A stretch of 64,000 bases of DNA from Streptomyces showdoensis (GTDB lineage: Bacteria; Actinomycetota; Actinomycetes; Streptomycetales; Streptomycetaceae). The notes beneath the pieces were generated by a model. That model searched no databases and was not told the origin of the DNA. It saw only the letters and a list, made by a program, of their open reading frames with translations. Positions 9,126 to 18,766 of this stretch are shown here, one piece after another (the first letter of the stretch is position 1; the number at the start of each line of letters is the position of its first letter). The stretch is taken from contig NZ_BAAAXG010000026.1 in NCBI RefSeq assembly GCF_039535475.1, forward strand, positions 2,785,501 through 2,849,500, read 5' to 3'. The translations under genes were made by a program, and so were the position numbers.

Positions 9126-11339
9126 ATGTCGAATCTGGCAGTGCTCGAAGGGGTCCTGGAGCGGATCACCTACGCCAACGAGGAGAGCGGCTACACGGTC
9201 GCCCGGGTCGACACCGGCCGGGGCTCCGGCGACCTGCTCACGGTCGTCGGCTCGCTGCTCGGCGCCCAGCCGGGGGAGTCGCTGCGGATGGAGGGCCGCT
9301 GGGGCTCCCACCCGCAGTACGGGCGGCAGTTCACCGTGGAGAACTACACGACCGTCCTGCCCGCCACCATCCAGGGCATCCGGCGCTATCTCGGCTCCGG
9401 CCTCGTCAAGGGCATCGGCCCCGTCTTCGCCGACCGCATCACGACCCACTTCGGCCTGGACACGCTCCAGATCCTGGAGGAGGCGCCCAAGCGCCTGATC
9501 GAGGTCCCGGGCCTGGGCCCGAAGCGCACGAAGAACATCACCGCGGCCTGGGAGGAGCAGAAGGCCATCAAGGAGGTGATGGTCTTCCTCCAGGGCGTCG
9601 GCGTCTCGACCTCCATCGCCGTGCGGATCTACAAGAAGTACGGCGACGCCTCGATCTCCGTCGTGCGGAACCAGCCCTACCGCCTCGCCGCCGACGTCTG
9701 GGGCATCGGCTTCCTCACCGCCGACCGGATCGCCCAGGCCGTCGGCATCCCGCACGACAGCCCGGACCGGGTCCGCGCCGGCCTCCAGTACGCGCTGTCG
9801 CAGTCCGCCGACCAGGGCCACTGCTACCTCCCCGAGGAGCGGCTCATCGCCGACGCGGTGAAGCTGCTCCAGGTCGACACGGGCCTGGTCATCGAGTGCC
9901 TGGCCGAGCTCGCCGAGGATCCCGAGGGGGTCGTGCGCGAGACGGTGCCGGGGCCCGAGGGGCTGCCCGTCACCGCCGTGTTCCTGGTCCCGTTCCACCG
10001 TGCGGAGCTCTCCCTGGCCGGGCAGCTGCGGCGCCTGCTCGGGGCGGCCGAGGACCGGATGCCGGCCTTCCGGGACGTGGCCTGGGACAAGGCGCTGGCC
10101 TGGCTCGCGGACCGGACGGGGGCCTCGCTGGCGCCCGAGCAGGAGGAGGCCGTGCGGCTCGCCCTCACCCGCAAGGTCGCCGTGCTCACCGGCGGCCCGG
10201 GCTGTGGCAAGTCCTTCACGGTCCGCTCGATCGTGGAGCTGGCCCGCGCCAAGCGGGCCAAGGTGGTGCTCGCCGCGCCCACCGGGCGGGCCGCCAAGCG
10301 GCTGGCGGAGCTGACCGGGGCCGAGGCGTCCACGGTCCACCGCCTCCTGGAGCTGAAGCCGGGCGGCGACGCGGCCTACGACCGGGACCGGCCGCTCGAC
10401 GCGGACCTGGTCGTGGTCGACGAGGCCTCCATGCTCGACCTGCTGCTGGCGAACAAGCTGGTCAAGGCGGTGGCACCCGGGGCCCATCTGCTCCTGGTCG
10501 GCGACGTGGACCAGCTGCCCTCGGTCGGCGCCGGCGAGGTCCTGGGCGATCTGCTGGCCCCGGGCAGCCCGGTCCCGTCCGTCCGGCTGACCCGGATCTT
10601 CCGCCAGGCCCAGCAGTCCGGGGTGGTCACCAACGCCCACCGGATCAACGAGGGCCTCCCGCCCGTCACGACCGGGCTGCCGGACTTCTTCCTCTTCGCC
10701 GAGGAGGAGACCGAGGACGCCGCCCGGGTCGCCGTGGAGGTCGCCGCCCGCAGGATTCCCGCCAAGTTCGGCCTCGACCCCCGCCGCGACGTCCAGGTCC
10801 TCGCCCCCATGCACCGGGGCCCCGCCGGCGCCGGCTCGCTCAACGGGCTCCTCCAGCAGGCGATCACCCCGGCCCGCCCGGACCTGGCCGAGAAGCGCTT
10901 CGGCGGCCGGGTCTTCCGCGTCGGCGACAAGGTCACCCAGATCCGCAACAACTACGAGAAGGGCGCCAACGGCGTCTTCAACGGCACCGTCGGCGTCGTC
11001 ACCTCCCTCGACCCCGTCGACCAGCGGCTCGTCGTGCGCACCGACGAGGACGAGGAGGTCCCGTACGACTTCGACGAGCTGGACGAGCTCGCCCATGCCT
11101 ACGCTGTGACCATCCACCGCTCCCAGGGCAGCGAGTACCCGGCGGTGGTGATCCCGGTCACCATGAGTGCCTGGACCATGCTCCAGCGCAACCTCCTGTA
11201 CACGGCCGTCACCCGCGCCCGGAAGCTGGTGGTGCTGGTCGGCTCCCGCCGCGCGATCGCCCAGGCGGTCCGCACGGTTTCGGCCGGACGGCGCTTTACC
11301 GCACTCGCACATCGGCTCACAGGGGGCAGTCTGGTGTGA
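9126..11339 (+). CDS. recD2: RecD2-type ATP-dependent DNA helicase
   Basis: 737 residues, the normal length of the RecD2/YrrC family. It is a 5'-3' superfamily 1B helicase acting in DNA repair and fork processing without RecBC. Domains: N-terminal OB-like domain (residues 1-90), helix-hairpin-helix region (about 100-220, LIEVPGLGPKRTKNI), RecA-like core with Walker A GGPGCGKS (356-363) and Walker B VVVDEASM (about 431-438), and a C-terminal UvrD-like part with AVTIHRSQGSEYP and YTAVTRARKLVV. There is no ribosome binding site; TACCTT at 9114-9119 would place transcription start on the ATG, so the mRNA is probably leaderless. Confidence 0.95.
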   Translation: MSNLAVLEGVLERITYANEESGYTVARVDTGRGSGDLLTVVGSLLGAQPGESLRMEGRWGSHPQYGRQFTVENYTTVLPATIQGIRRYLGSGLVKGIGPVFADRITTHFGLDTLQILEEAPKRLIEVPGLGPKRTKNITAAWEEQKAIKEVMVFLQGVGVSTSIAVRIYKKYGDASISVVRNQPYRLAADVWGIGFLTADRIAQAVGIPHDSPDRVRAGLQYALSQSADQGHCYLPEERLIADAVKLLQVDTGLVIECLAELAEDPEGVVRETVPGPEGLPVTAVFLVPFHRAELSLAGQLRRLLGAAEDRMPAFRDVAWDKALAWLADRTGASLAPEQEEAVRLALTRKVAVLTGGPGCGKSFTVRSIVELARAKRAKVVLAAPTGRAAKRLAELTGAEASTVHRLLELKPGGDAAYDRDRPLDADLVVVDEASMLDLLLANKLVKAVAPGAHLLLVGDVDQLPSVGAGEVLGDLLAPGSPVPSVRLTRIFRQAQQSGVVTNAHRINEGLPPVTTGLPDFFLFAEEETEDAARVAVEVAARRIPAKFGLDPRRDVQVLAPMHRGPAGAGSLNGLLQQAITPARPDLAEKRFGGRVFRVGDKVTQIRNNYEKGANGVFNGTVGVVTSLDPVDQRLVVRTDEDEEVPYDFDELDELAHAYAVTIHRSQGSEYPAVVIPVTMSAWTMLQRNLLYTAVTRARKLVVLVGSRRAIAQAVRTVSAGRRFTALAHRLTGGSLV

Positions 11340-11392
11340 AAGATCACGGAGGACTTCCGGAACCGGGGCGAAGGGGGCAGGATGAGCAGGTT

Positions 11393-11411
11393 GGCGGCAC
11401 TGAGTGCCGCC
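11393..11411 (+). terminator. Short hairpin after recD2
   Basis: GGCGGCAC-TGA-GTGCCGCC, a perfect 8-bp stem 53 bp after the recD2 stop and 108 bp before the gltA start. No U-run follows, so it could also be a leader structure of gltA. Confidence 0.45.
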
Positions 11412-11518
11412 GATTGGCCCAAAGGTCGACCCCGAGTGCACTCTCCTGAGCCAAATGGGGGATGGTAGAGACAGTCAGGGCACCTCGAAGAAGAGGCACT
11501 ACGTCGGTGAGGGATGAC

Positions 11519-12808
11519 GTGAGCGACAACTCTGTAGTACTGCGGTACGCGGACGGTGAATACACCTACCCGGTGGTCGAGAGCACCGTCGGCGACAAGG
11601 GCTTCGACATCGGGAAGCTCCGAGCCCAGACCGGTCTGGTCACCCTGGACAGCGGATACGGCAACACCGCCGCCTATAAATCCGCCATCACCTACCTCGA
11701 TGGTGAGCAGGGCATTCTGCGGTACCGCGGCTACCCCATCGAGCAGCTGGCGGAGCAGTCCACCTTCCTTGAGGTGGCTTCGCTGCTGATCAACGGTGAG
11801 CTTCCGAAGGCCGACGAGCTCGCGGCCTTCCAGAACGAGATCACCCAGCACACGCTGCTGCACGAGGACGTCAAGCGCTTCTTCCAGGGCTTCCCGCGTG
11901 ACGCCCACCCGATGGCGATGCTGTCCTCCGTGGTCTCCGCGCTGTCCACCTTCTACCAGGACAGCCACAACCCGTTCGACGAGGAGCAGCGTCACCTCTC
12001 CACGATCCGGCTGCTCGCGAAGCTGCCGACAATCGCCGCGTACGCGTACAAGAAGTCGATCGGCCACCCCTTCGTCTACCCGCGCAACGACCTCGGGTAC
12101 GTCGAGAACTTCCTGCGCATGACCTTCTCGGTCCCGGCGCAGGAGTACGAGCTCGACCCGGTCGTGGTCTCGGCGCTGGACAAGCTGCTGATCCTCCACG
12201 CGGACCACGAGCAGAACTGTTCGACCTCCACCGTCCGTCTGGTCGGCTCCTCGCAGGCGAACATGTTCGCCTCGATCTCCGCCGGCATCTCGGCGCTGTG
12301 GGGCCCGCTGCACGGTGGCGCCAACCAGTCGGTGCTGGAGATGCTCGAGGGCATCAAGGCCAACGGCGGCGACGTCGACTCCTTCATCCGCAAGGTGAAG
12401 AACAAGGAGGACGGCGTCCGCCTGATGGGCTTCGGCCACCGGGTGTACAAGTCCTTCGACCCGCGCGCCAAGATCATCAAGGCTGCCGCGCACGACGTCC
12501 TCTCGGCCCTCGGCAAGTCCGACGAGCTGCTGGACATCGCGCTGAAGCTGGAGGAGCACGCGCTCTCCGACGAGTACTTCGTCTCGCGCAACCTGTACCC
12601 GAACGTGGACTTCTACACGGGTCTGATCTACCGCGCGATGGGCTTCCCGACCGAGATGTTCACCGTGCTCTTCGCCCTCGGCCGCCTGCCGGGCTGGATC
12701 GCCCAGTGGCACGAGATGATCAAGGAGCCGGGTTCCCGCATCGGCCGCCCGCGCCAGATCTACACCGGAGTCGTCGAGCGCGACTTCGTCCCGGTCGAGT
12801 CCCGCTGA
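11519..12808 (+). CDS. gltA: Citrate synthase
   Basis: Condenses acetyl-CoA and oxaloacetate to citrate, entry step of the TCA cycle. The 429-residue length equals the Streptomyces enzyme. Catalytic histidines sit in LLILHADHEQNCSTST and GPLHGGANQS, and the aspartate region is in the C-terminal part; MGFGHRVYK is the family signature. An in-frame ATG exists at 11462, but GTG at 11519 is preferred because GAGGGA precedes it and known Streptomyces proteins start VSDNSVV. Type I hexameric-type sequence. It stands alone, flanked by hairpins. Confidence 0.96.
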   Translation: MSDNSVVLRYADGEYTYPVVESTVGDKGFDIGKLRAQTGLVTLDSGYGNTAAYKSAITYLDGEQGILRYRGYPIEQLAEQSTFLEVASLLINGELPKADELAAFQNEITQHTLLHEDVKRFFQGFPRDAHPMAMLSSVVSALSTFYQDSHNPFDEEQRHLSTIRLLAKLPTIAAYAYKKSIGHPFVYPRNDLGYVENFLRMTFSVPAQEYELDPVVVSALDKLLILHADHEQNCSTSTVRLVGSSQANMFASISAGISALWGPLHGGANQSVLEMLEGIKANGGDVDSFIRKVKNKEDGVRLMGFGHRVYKSFDPRAKIIKAAAHDVLSALGKSDELLDIALKLEEHALSDEYFVSRNLYPNVDFYTGLIYRAMGFPTEMFTVLFALGRLPGWIAQWHEMIKEPGSRIGRPRQIYTGVVERDFVPVESR

Positions 12809-12866
12809 CGCGCAGCGCGCGAGGAGCACGACCGGTACGGCCCGCCCCGGCGGGCCCCGCGGTGCG

Positions 12867-12915
12867 AAAAGCGCCCCGCCGCCGATCCCCCCACGGGTCG
12901 GCGGTCGGGGCGCTT
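12867..12915. terminator. Strong bidirectional terminator hairpin after gltA
   Basis: AAAGCGCCCCG... pairs with ...CGGGGCGCTTT over about 21 bp with a one-base bulge on each side and a 4-6-nt loop; A and T tracts on both flanks make it intrinsic-like in either direction. Confidence 0.85.
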
Positions 12916-13188
12916 TCCATATCCCGGTGCGGATTCCCCCCACGGGATCCGGGCCGGGCGTCTGCTCGCGCGGTCTGCCGGGGTACGTACGGGAGGGCCG
13001 CTCAAAGCTCCCCGTGCACGTGCCCCGGCCGCGCTTGCCTGGGACGTCCCCCAAGACATCCCATGAACGTCCCCCAAGACGTTCTCGGCATCGCCCACTT
13101 AGACTCGCGAACAGCCCAGATGGTTACCCCCAAATATCTGTGATCTAGATCTCTTTGTGAAGGTCCTGTGCGTCACGTGTAGGTGAAT
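12916..13188. other. Intergenic stretch with 14-bp direct repeats, no protein gene supported
   Basis: Between the gltA terminator and the copA stop. ACGTCCCCCAAGAC occurs at 13044-13057 and 13067-13080 (23-bp period). GC drops to the right, with AT-rich TTACCCCCAAATATCTGTG near 13121. GATCTAGATC is a small palindrome at about 13142. A minus-strand transcript starting near 13095 and ending at the hairpin at 12867 would be about 230 nt. No ORF here has coding character. Confidence 0.4.
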
Positions 13189-15414
13189 TCACGTGAAGCG
13201 CCGCAGCCGCAGGCTGTTGGTCACGACGAAAACGGAGGAAAACGCCATCGCCAGTCCGGCGATCATCGGGTTGAGCAGTCCCGCCGCCGCCAGCGGCAGC
13301 GCGGCCACGTTGTAGCCGAAGGCCCAGCCCAGGTTCCCCTTGATCGTCGCCAGCGTGCGCCGGGAGAGCCGGATGGCGTCCGCCGCGACCCGCAGGTCCC
13401 CGCGGACCAGCGTCAGGTCGCTCGCCTCGATCGCCGCGTCCGTACCGGTGCCCATGGCCAGGCCCAGATCGGCCGTCGCCAGCGCCGCGGCGTCGTTGAC
13501 CCCGTCGCCGACCATCGCCACCGTGCGTCCCCGCTCCTGGAGCCCGCGGACCACGTCGACCTTGTCCTGCGGCAGCACCTCGGCGATCACCTCGTCGATG
13601 CCGACCTCCGCCGCCACCCGCTCGGCCGCCTCCCGGCCGTCCCCGGTGAGCAGCACCGGCCGCAGCCCGAGGCCGCGCAGCCGGGCGACTGCCTCCGCGC
13701 TGGTCTCCTTGACCGTGTCGGCGACCGTCAGCGTCCCTCGGGCGAGCCCGTCCCAGGCGACGTGCACGACCCCGGGCCCGGTCGTCCCGTCCGGTACGCC
13801 GATCTCCTCGGCCGCCAGCAGCGCGGCGCGTCCGACCAGCACCAGGTGTCCGTCGACCGAGCCGCGCACGCCGAGTCCGGGCACGTTCTCGAAGGCCTTC
13901 GGTACGGGGAGCTCGCCGGTCCTCGCGGCGGCGCCGGCCGCCACGGCGCGGGCGACCGGGTGCTCGGAGGAGTGTTCCAGGGCGCCCGCGAGGCGCAGCA
14001 GTTCGGCCTCGTCGACGCCCTCGTACGCGTACACCTCGGTGAGGGTCATCCGGCCGGTGGTGACCGTGCCGGTCTTGTCGAGGACGACGGTGTCGACGCG
14101 GCGGGTGGACTCCAGCACCTCGGGGCCCTTGATGAGGATGCCGAGCTGGGCGCCGCGGCCGGTGCCGACCATGAGGGCGGTCGGGGTGGCGAGGCCGAGG
14201 GCGCAGGGGCAGGCGATGATCAGGACGGCGACGGCGGCGGTGAAGGAGGCCGTGGTGTCGCTGGTCGCCAGCAGCCAGCCGACCAGGGTGCCGAGGGCGA
14301 TCAGGAGCACCGCGGGCACGAAGACGGCGGAGATCCGGTCGGCGAGCCGCTGGACCTCGGCCTTTCCGTTCTGGGCGTCCTCGACGAGCTTGGCCATCCG
14401 GGCCAGCCGGGTGTCGGCGCCGACTCGGGTGGCCTCGACGACGAGGCGGCCCGAGACGTTGACGCAGCCGCCGGTGACGGGGTCGCCCGCGGTCACGTCG
14501 GCGGGGACGGACTCGCCGGTGAGCATCGAGGCGTCGACGGCCGAGGCGCCCTCGGTGACGGTGCCGTCGGTGGCGATCTTCTCGCCGGGGCGTACGACGA
14601 AGCGGTCGCCGGTGCGGAGGGCGGAGACGGGGATCCGTACCTCCGTGCCGCCGCGCAGGACGCCGACGTCCTTGGCGCCGAGGCGCATCAGGGCGTGCAG
14701 GGCGGCGCCGGCCTTCCGCTTGGCGCGGGCCTCCAGGTAGCGGCCGAGGAGGATGAAGGTGACGACTCCGGCGGCGACCTCCAGGTAGATGGTGGAGGAG
14801 GCGTGGTCGCGGGTGACGGTGAGGTCGAAGGGGTGCCGCATGCCGGGGGTGCCGGCGTCGCCGAGGAAGAGCGCCCACAGCGACCAGCCGAAGGCGGCGA
14901 GGGTGCCGACCGAGACGAGGGTGTCCATGGTGGCGGCGCCGTGCTTCAGGTTGGTCCAGGCGGCGCGGTGGAAGGGCAGTCCGCCCCAGACGACGACGGG
15001 GGCGGCGAGGGTGAGCGAGAGCCACTGCCAGTTGTCGAACTGGAGGGCCGGGACCATGGCGAGCAGCACGACCGGGAGGGAGAGGACGGCGGAGACGGTC
15101 AGTCGCTGCCGGAGCGCGGCGAGTGCGGGGTTCCCGGCCGCGGCGGCGCTTCCCGGCCCGGTCTCCGGCTCCGTTTCCGTCTGCGGCTCGGGCTCCGGCG
15201 GCAGGGGTTCCTCGGCGGTGTAGCCGGTCCTGACGACGGTGGCGATCAGCTCGTCGACCGTGACCTCCGCGGGGTGTTCGACGCGCGCCTTCTCCGTGGC
15301 GTAGTTGACCGTCGCGGTCACGCCGTCCATCCGGTTGAGCTTCTTCTCGACGCGGGCCGCGCAGGAGGCGCAGGTCATCCCGCCGATCGTCAGCTCGGTG
15401 GTCGTGGAGGTCAT
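13189..15414 (-). CDS. copA: Copper-exporting P1B-type ATPase
   Basis: 741-residue CopA pumping Cu(I) out of the cytoplasm. One N-terminal heavy-metal domain (GMTCASC, residues 12-18), a Pro/Glu-rich linker (about 75-95), eight predicted membrane helices with the CPC ion site ([15 protein letters not shown]), actuator motif TGES, phosphorylation motif DKTGTVT, SEHP in the nucleotide domain, and hinge [13 protein letters not shown] at 15414. It follows copZ on the same strand after a 76-bp gap containing a perfect hairpin, and both lie downstream of the CsoR-type operator at 15773. Confidence 0.95.
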   Translation of the reverse strand: MTSTTTELTIGGMTCASCAARVEKKLNRMDGVTATVNYATEKARVEHPAEVTVDELIATVVRTGYTAEEPLPPEPEPQTETEPETGPGSAAAAGNPALAALRQRLTVSAVLSLPVVLLAMVPALQFDNWQWLSLTLAAPVVVWGGLPFHRAAWTNLKHGAATMDTLVSVGTLAAFGWSLWALFLGDAGTPGMRHPFDLTVTRDHASSTIYLEVAAGVVTFILLGRYLEARAKRKAGAALHALMRLGAKDVGVLRGGTEVRIPVSALRTGDRFVVRPGEKIATDGTVTEGASAVDASMLTGESVPADVTAGDPVTGGCVNVSGRLVVEATRVGADTRLARMAKLVEDAQNGKAEVQRLADRISAVFVPAVLLIALGTLVGWLLATSDTTASFTAAVAVLIIACPCALGLATPTALMVGTGRGAQLGILIKGPEVLESTRRVDTVVLDKTGTVTTGRMTLTEVYAYEGVDEAELLRLAGALEHSSEHPVARAVAAGAAARTGELPVPKAFENVPGLGVRGSVDGHLVLVGRAALLAAEEIGVPDGTTGPGVVHVAWDGLARGTLTVADTVKETSAEAVARLRGLGLRPVLLTGDGREAAERVAAEVGIDEVIAEVLPQDKVDVVRGLQERGRTVAMVGDGVNDAAALATADLGLAMGTGTDAAIEASDLTLVRGDLRVAADAIRLSRRTLATIKGNLGWAFGYNVAALPLAAAGLLNPMIAGLAMAFSSVFVVTNSLRLRRFT

Positions 15415-15444
15415 GTGGGGGTCCCAGGGCTTCCGAAACGAGTA

Positions 15445-15473
15445 CAGGGCCGTACCGCAACGGTACGGCCCTG
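15445..15473 (-). terminator. Perfect hairpin between copZ and copA
   Basis: CAGGGCCGTACCG-CAA-CGGTACGGCCCTG: 13-bp perfect stem, 3-nt loop, 18 bp after the copZ stop and 31 bp before the copA start. It may be a partial terminator or processing site that gives more CopZ than CopA. Confidence 0.7.
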
Positions 15474-15490
15474 CACGGGTGGCGCGGGGA

Positions 15491-15712
15491 TCAGGCGGCC
15501 GGGCCGACCAGCTCGTAGCCGGCCTCGTCGACGGCGGCGCGGACGGCCTCCGGGTCGAGCGGGGCGGCGGAGGTCACGGTGACCTCGCCGGTGGCGGCGA
15601 CGGCCTTGACGGAGGAGACCCCGGAGATCTCGGAGATCTCACTGGAGACCGCGCCCTCGCAGTGCCCGCAGGTCATGCCCTTGACCTGGTAGACGGTGGT
15701 GAGTTCGGCCAT
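15491..15712 (-). CDS. copZ: Copper chaperone (heavy-metal-associated domain protein)
   Basis: 73 residues forming one ferredoxin-like HMA domain. The metal-binding motif is GMTCGHC (residues 12-18), in which CGHC replaces the CASC of the CopA domain. It carries Cu(I) to CopA. It is the promoter-proximal gene of the pair, 60 bp downstream of the CsoR-like operator. Confidence 0.93.
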   Translation of the reverse strand: MAELTTVYQVKGMTCGHCEGAVSSEISEISGVSSVKAVAATGEVTVTSAAPLDPEAVRAAVDEAGYELVGPAA

Positions 15713-15772
15713 GACGTTCTCCTCTTCCGGGGTGGTGCGCTTCGGTGCGCCTATGCCGTACTAGCACATATT

Positions 15773-15789
15773 ATACCCCTAGGGGGTAT
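15773..15789. promoter_or_regulatory. CsoR-type copper operator
   Basis: ATACCCCTAGGGGGTAT, a near-perfect palindrome of the TACCC...GGGTA type bound by the Cu(I)-responsive repressor CsoR in Streptomyces. It is upstream of copZ-copA and overlaps the last codons and stop of the PrsW gene. No csoR gene is in this window. Confidence 0.8.
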
Positions 15790-16714
15790 GAATCCAGGAA
15801 GCGCCCCGCCCGGGTCTCGCGAGCGACCTCAGCCAGACCAGTCCCGCCGCCGTGACCAGCACCAGACCGCCCACCGAGAAGAGGGTGAAGAGGTGCTCCT
15901 GCCGCGCGGTCGGGTCCGGCAGGTAGCCCTGGGCGAAGAGCGACCGGTCCAGGTCCGTGGTGGTGAGCCGGAGCACCAGCCACAGCGCGATGCCGTGCAT
16001 CGAGTCCCACAGCGCGTGCAGCACGGCCACCCCGAGGTACGCGCCGACGACCGGCCCCGTGAAGCGGAAGCGACCGTCGGTCCGCCGGTAGGCCAGCAGG
16101 ACCCCGCCCGCGACGGCCGTCCACAGGCCGTGGCCGAAGGGGGCGAGGACCCCGCGCAGGATCTCGGTCTCCAGCAGCGAGCGCAGGTCGATGCCGTCCA
16201 TGGTCACGGCCGCGTTGAACGCGTACCCCGCGCTCTCGAACGCGGCGAAGCCGAAGCCGACCGTGCCGCCGAGCACCAGGCCGGCCCGCACCCCGCGCAG
16301 CCAGGGCCGGTGGCGCACCACGAACATCAGCGCCGCGAGCTTCACCGCCTCCTCGATCAGGCCGACCCCGAGGAACATCCACAGGGAGGGGTGCAGCAGG
16401 TAGTACTCCATGACGGAGGCGCCGAGCACCCCGAGCACCCCGCCGGTGACGAAGCAGCCGAGGATGACCGGCACCCCGAAGTCCCGGCCGTGCCGCTCGT
16501 AGGCCCAGAGCACGAAGACCGCGGGCACCAGGAAGCTGCCGAGCAGGATCAGCGTCGGCAGCAGCGTGGTGTTCTCCGTCGCGTACGTGACGACCGCGGT
16601 GAGCGCCCACAGGGCGAGGCCGCCCCACAGGCAGCGGCGCCAGAGGCCGGGGCGGGGCGTCTCGACGGGCGGGGGCGGGGGCGGTGTATGGGTGCGGGGT
16701 TGCTGGTCGTACAC
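15779..16714 (-). CDS. PrsW-family intramembrane metalloprotease
   Basis: 311 residues, about eight membrane helices. The PrsW signature is present: GLIEEAVKL (EExxK), ESAGYAFNA (ExxxY), and two later histidines in APFGHGLWT and LHALWD. The N-terminus is a cytoplasmic proline tract (six Pro near residues 11-17). In Bacillus PrsW cleaves an anti-sigma factor; the substrate here is unknown. GTG at 16714 is chosen because GGAGG lies 7 bases upstream; the longer frame starts at 16813 without a binding site. Its stop codon lies inside the copper operator of the next operon. Confidence 0.88.
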   Translation of the reverse strand: MYDQQPRTHTPPPPPPVETPRPGLWRRCLWGGLALWALTAVVTYATENTTLLPTLILLGSFLVPAVFVLWAYERHGRDFGVPVILGCFVTGGVLGVLGASVMEYYLLHPSLWMFLGVGLIEEAVKLAALMFVVRHRPWLRGVRAGLVLGGTVGFGFAAFESAGYAFNAAVTMDGIDLRSLLETEILRGVLAPFGHGLWTAVAGGVLLAYRRTDGRFRFTGPVVGAYLGVAVLHALWDSMHGIALWLVLRLTTTDLDRSLFAQGYLPDPTARQEHLFTLFSVGGLVLVTAAGLVWLRSLARPGRGASWIHTP

Positions 16715-16778
16715 AGCGAGACCTCCAAGTCCCTCCGCCGACGGGCCATCTGACCGGAGCTTATGGTAGATACCCGAT

Positions 16779-17993
16779 ATGTCGCATTCGGGGACCACGC
16801 TGATCCTGATCATGACGATCGCCGTCCTGGCGCCGCTGCTCGCCTACGGGGCCGGCCGCTGGCTCCCCGTGCCGCTCGTCATCTTCGAGATCCTGCTCGG
16901 CATCGTCGTCGGGCCCGACGTCCTGGACTGGGCGAAGCCGAGCGCGCTGATCGACGGCCTCTCGCAGCTCGGCCTCACGATGCTGATCTTCCTCGCCGGG
17001 TACGAGATCGAGTTCGGCAAGGTCCGCGGCGACACCCTGAAGCGCTCCGGGTGGGCCTGGGCGGCCGCCCTCGTGCTCGGCCTCGGGGCCGGCGTGCTGC
17101 TGGGCGGCGGGTACGAGAAGGGCGTCTTCATCGGCGTGGCGCTGACCAGTACCGCGCTCGGCACGGTCCTGCCGGTGCTGCGCGACGCGGGCGACCTGCA
17201 CGGCCGGTTCGGGTCGGTGGTGATGGCCTTCGGCGCGGTGGGCGAGTTCGGGCCGATCATCGCCATGGCGCTGCTGCTGAGCGGCCGCAACCCCGCCCAG
17301 TCGACCGCCCTGCTCGCCGCCTTCGCCGCGCTCACCGCGGGCGCGGTCTACTGGGCGCTGAGGCCGCGCAGGCCCTGGTTCTCCCGGATCATCGCCAGGA
17401 CCCTGCACACCAGCGGACAGTTCGCTGTCCGCTTCGTCTTCCTGCTGCTCGCGCTGATGCTGGGCGCGTCCACGGCGCTCGGACTCGACGTGCTGCTGGG
17501 CGCGTTCGCGGCCGGCCTGATCACCCGTCTGGTCCTGACCGGGGCCGCCCCCGAATCCGGCGAGCTGATCCTGGAGAAGGTCGAGGCGGTCGGCTTCGGC
17601 TTCCTCGTCCCCGTCTTCTTCGTCGTCACCGGCATCGAGTTCGACCTCGACTCGCTGCTCGCCGGCGGCCGTACGCTGCTGCTCCTGCCGCTCTTCCTTG
17701 CGCTGTTCCTGGTGGTGCGGGGCGCCCCCGTCTGGTTCCTCGCCCCGCGCGACCTCGGCCGGCGGGACCGGGGCGCGCTGGTCCTCTACGGCTCCACGGC
17801 GCTGCCGCTCGTCGTCGCCATCACCACCATCGGCGTGGACGACGAGGCGCTGACGGCGGGAGAGGCGGCGGCCCTCGTGGGGGCCGGGATGGTCTCGGTC
17901 CTCGTCTTCCCGCTGCTCGCCCTGAAGCTGCGCGCGCGGGCCGGCGAGAAGGCGCTGCCGGCCGAGCGGGTCACGGGCTCGGAATCCTGGTGA
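16779..17993 (+). CDS. CPA2-family monovalent cation:proton antiporter
   Basis: 404 residues, 12-13 predicted membrane helices, Na+/H+ exchanger domain. Family features include VPLVIFEILLGIVVGPDVL in helix 1-2 and FLAGYEIEF. It lacks a C-terminal TrkA-N (RCK) domain, so it is the short membrane-only form. It exchanges Na+ or K+ for protons; the ion is not settled by sequence. The ATG has no good ribosome binding site (GGAG is 20 bases away) and the mRNA may be leaderless. Divergent from the PrsW gene and overlapping the convergent tetR by 23 bp at its 3' end. Confidence 0.86.
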   Translation: MSHSGTTLILIMTIAVLAPLLAYGAGRWLPVPLVIFEILLGIVVGPDVLDWAKPSALIDGLSQLGLTMLIFLAGYEIEFGKVRGDTLKRSGWAWAAALVLGLGAGVLLGGGYEKGVFIGVALTSTALGTVLPVLRDAGDLHGRFGSVVMAFGAVGEFGPIIAMALLLSGRNPAQSTALLAAFAALTAGAVYWALRPRRPWFSRIIARTLHTSGQFAVRFVFLLLALMLGASTALGLDVLLGAFAAGLITRLVLTGAAPESGELILEKVEAVGFGFLVPVFFVVTGIEFDLDSLLAGGRTLLLLPLFLALFLVVRGAPVWFLAPRDLGRRDRGALVLYGSTALPLVVAITTIGVDDEALTAGEAAALVGAGMVSVLVFPLLALKLRARAGEKALPAERVTGSESW

Positions 17994-18705
17994 GCGCGTC
18001 CCCGACGACCGGGTCGAGGTAGCGCAGCACCGCCTTCTTCATCTCGGCGACCACCGCGTCCCGCTCGGGGCCCTCGGGTGCGGCGAGCACGAGCGCGAGA
18101 CCGGCCTTGACGACGGCGAAGGTCATGTCGGCGATCCGGGCCCGCTCGGCGGGCCCGCTGTCCGGCAGGTAGTGGGCGAGCAGGTCGCCGACCCGGGCCA
18201 GCAGCGAGGCGTGCAGGGCGTCGTGCTCCTCGGCGATCCGGCCGGGGACCTCCGAGCCGTGCATCAGGGCGAGGAAGGCCGGGTTCTGGCAGTTGAACTC
18301 GATCATCGGGTCGAGCACCGCGTCCAGCATCTGCGGCAGCGGCAGCGCCAGGTTCTCGGGGGTGAAGGCCTGCCCGTGCGCCTCCCGCATCTCGGTGAGC
18401 AGCCGCTCGCCGAGCTCTATGGCGATCGCCTCCTTGTTGGGGAAGTACTGGTAGAGCGTGCCGGGGGAGACGCTGGCCTCGCGGGCGATCGCGTTGGTGC
18501 TGGTCGCCGTGTACCCGTAGGCGCAGAAGACGTTGGCGGCGGCCTGCAGCAGCTGTGCGATACGGCGCTCGCCGCGGGCCTGGCGGCGGCGCGGCCTCGG
18601 CTCCTCGGCCCCGTCCCCGACGCCGTCCGCGGCCCCGCCCGCGGTCCTGCCGGGCCCGTCCGCGGACCTGTCTGCGGGCCCGCCCTCGGACCTTCCTCCG
18701 GACAT
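17971..18705 (-). CDS. TetR-family regulator of the divergent MMPL exporter
   Basis: 244 residues. A 35-residue disordered Gly/Asp/Arg-rich extension precedes the TetR HTH (about residues 46-95: AANVFCAYGYTATSTNAIA, then SPGTLYQYFPNKEAI). The C-terminal ligand-binding domain is all-helical. It faces the MMPL gene, and a 24-bp palindrome overlaps their shared control region. ATG at 18705 follows GGGGA; a later start near the HTH is possible. Confidence 0.9.
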   Translation of the reverse strand: MSGGRSEGGPADRSADGPGRTAGGAADGVGDGAEEPRPRRRQARGERRIAQLLQAAANVFCAYGYTATSTNAIAREASVSPGTLYQYFPNKEAIAIELGERLLTEMREAHGQAFTPENLALPLPQMLDAVLDPMIEFNCQNPAFLALMHGSEVPGRIAEEHDALHASLLARVGDLLAHYLPDSGPAERARIADMTFAVVKAGLALVLAAPEGPERDAVVAEMKKAVLRYLDPVVGDALTRIPSP

Positions 18706-18766
18706 GGCTGTCCCCAGCTCCCTTCAACGCGTTTGACAAACACGAGAGGTCGCTCGCATTCTTGAG

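Noticed and set aside
12760..13098. Minus-strand frame starting MGDAENVLGDVHGMSWGTSQ opposite the gltA 3' region
   Set aside because: It crosses the gltA terminator and the end of gltA, and has no family resemblance. I keep only a possible RNA there.
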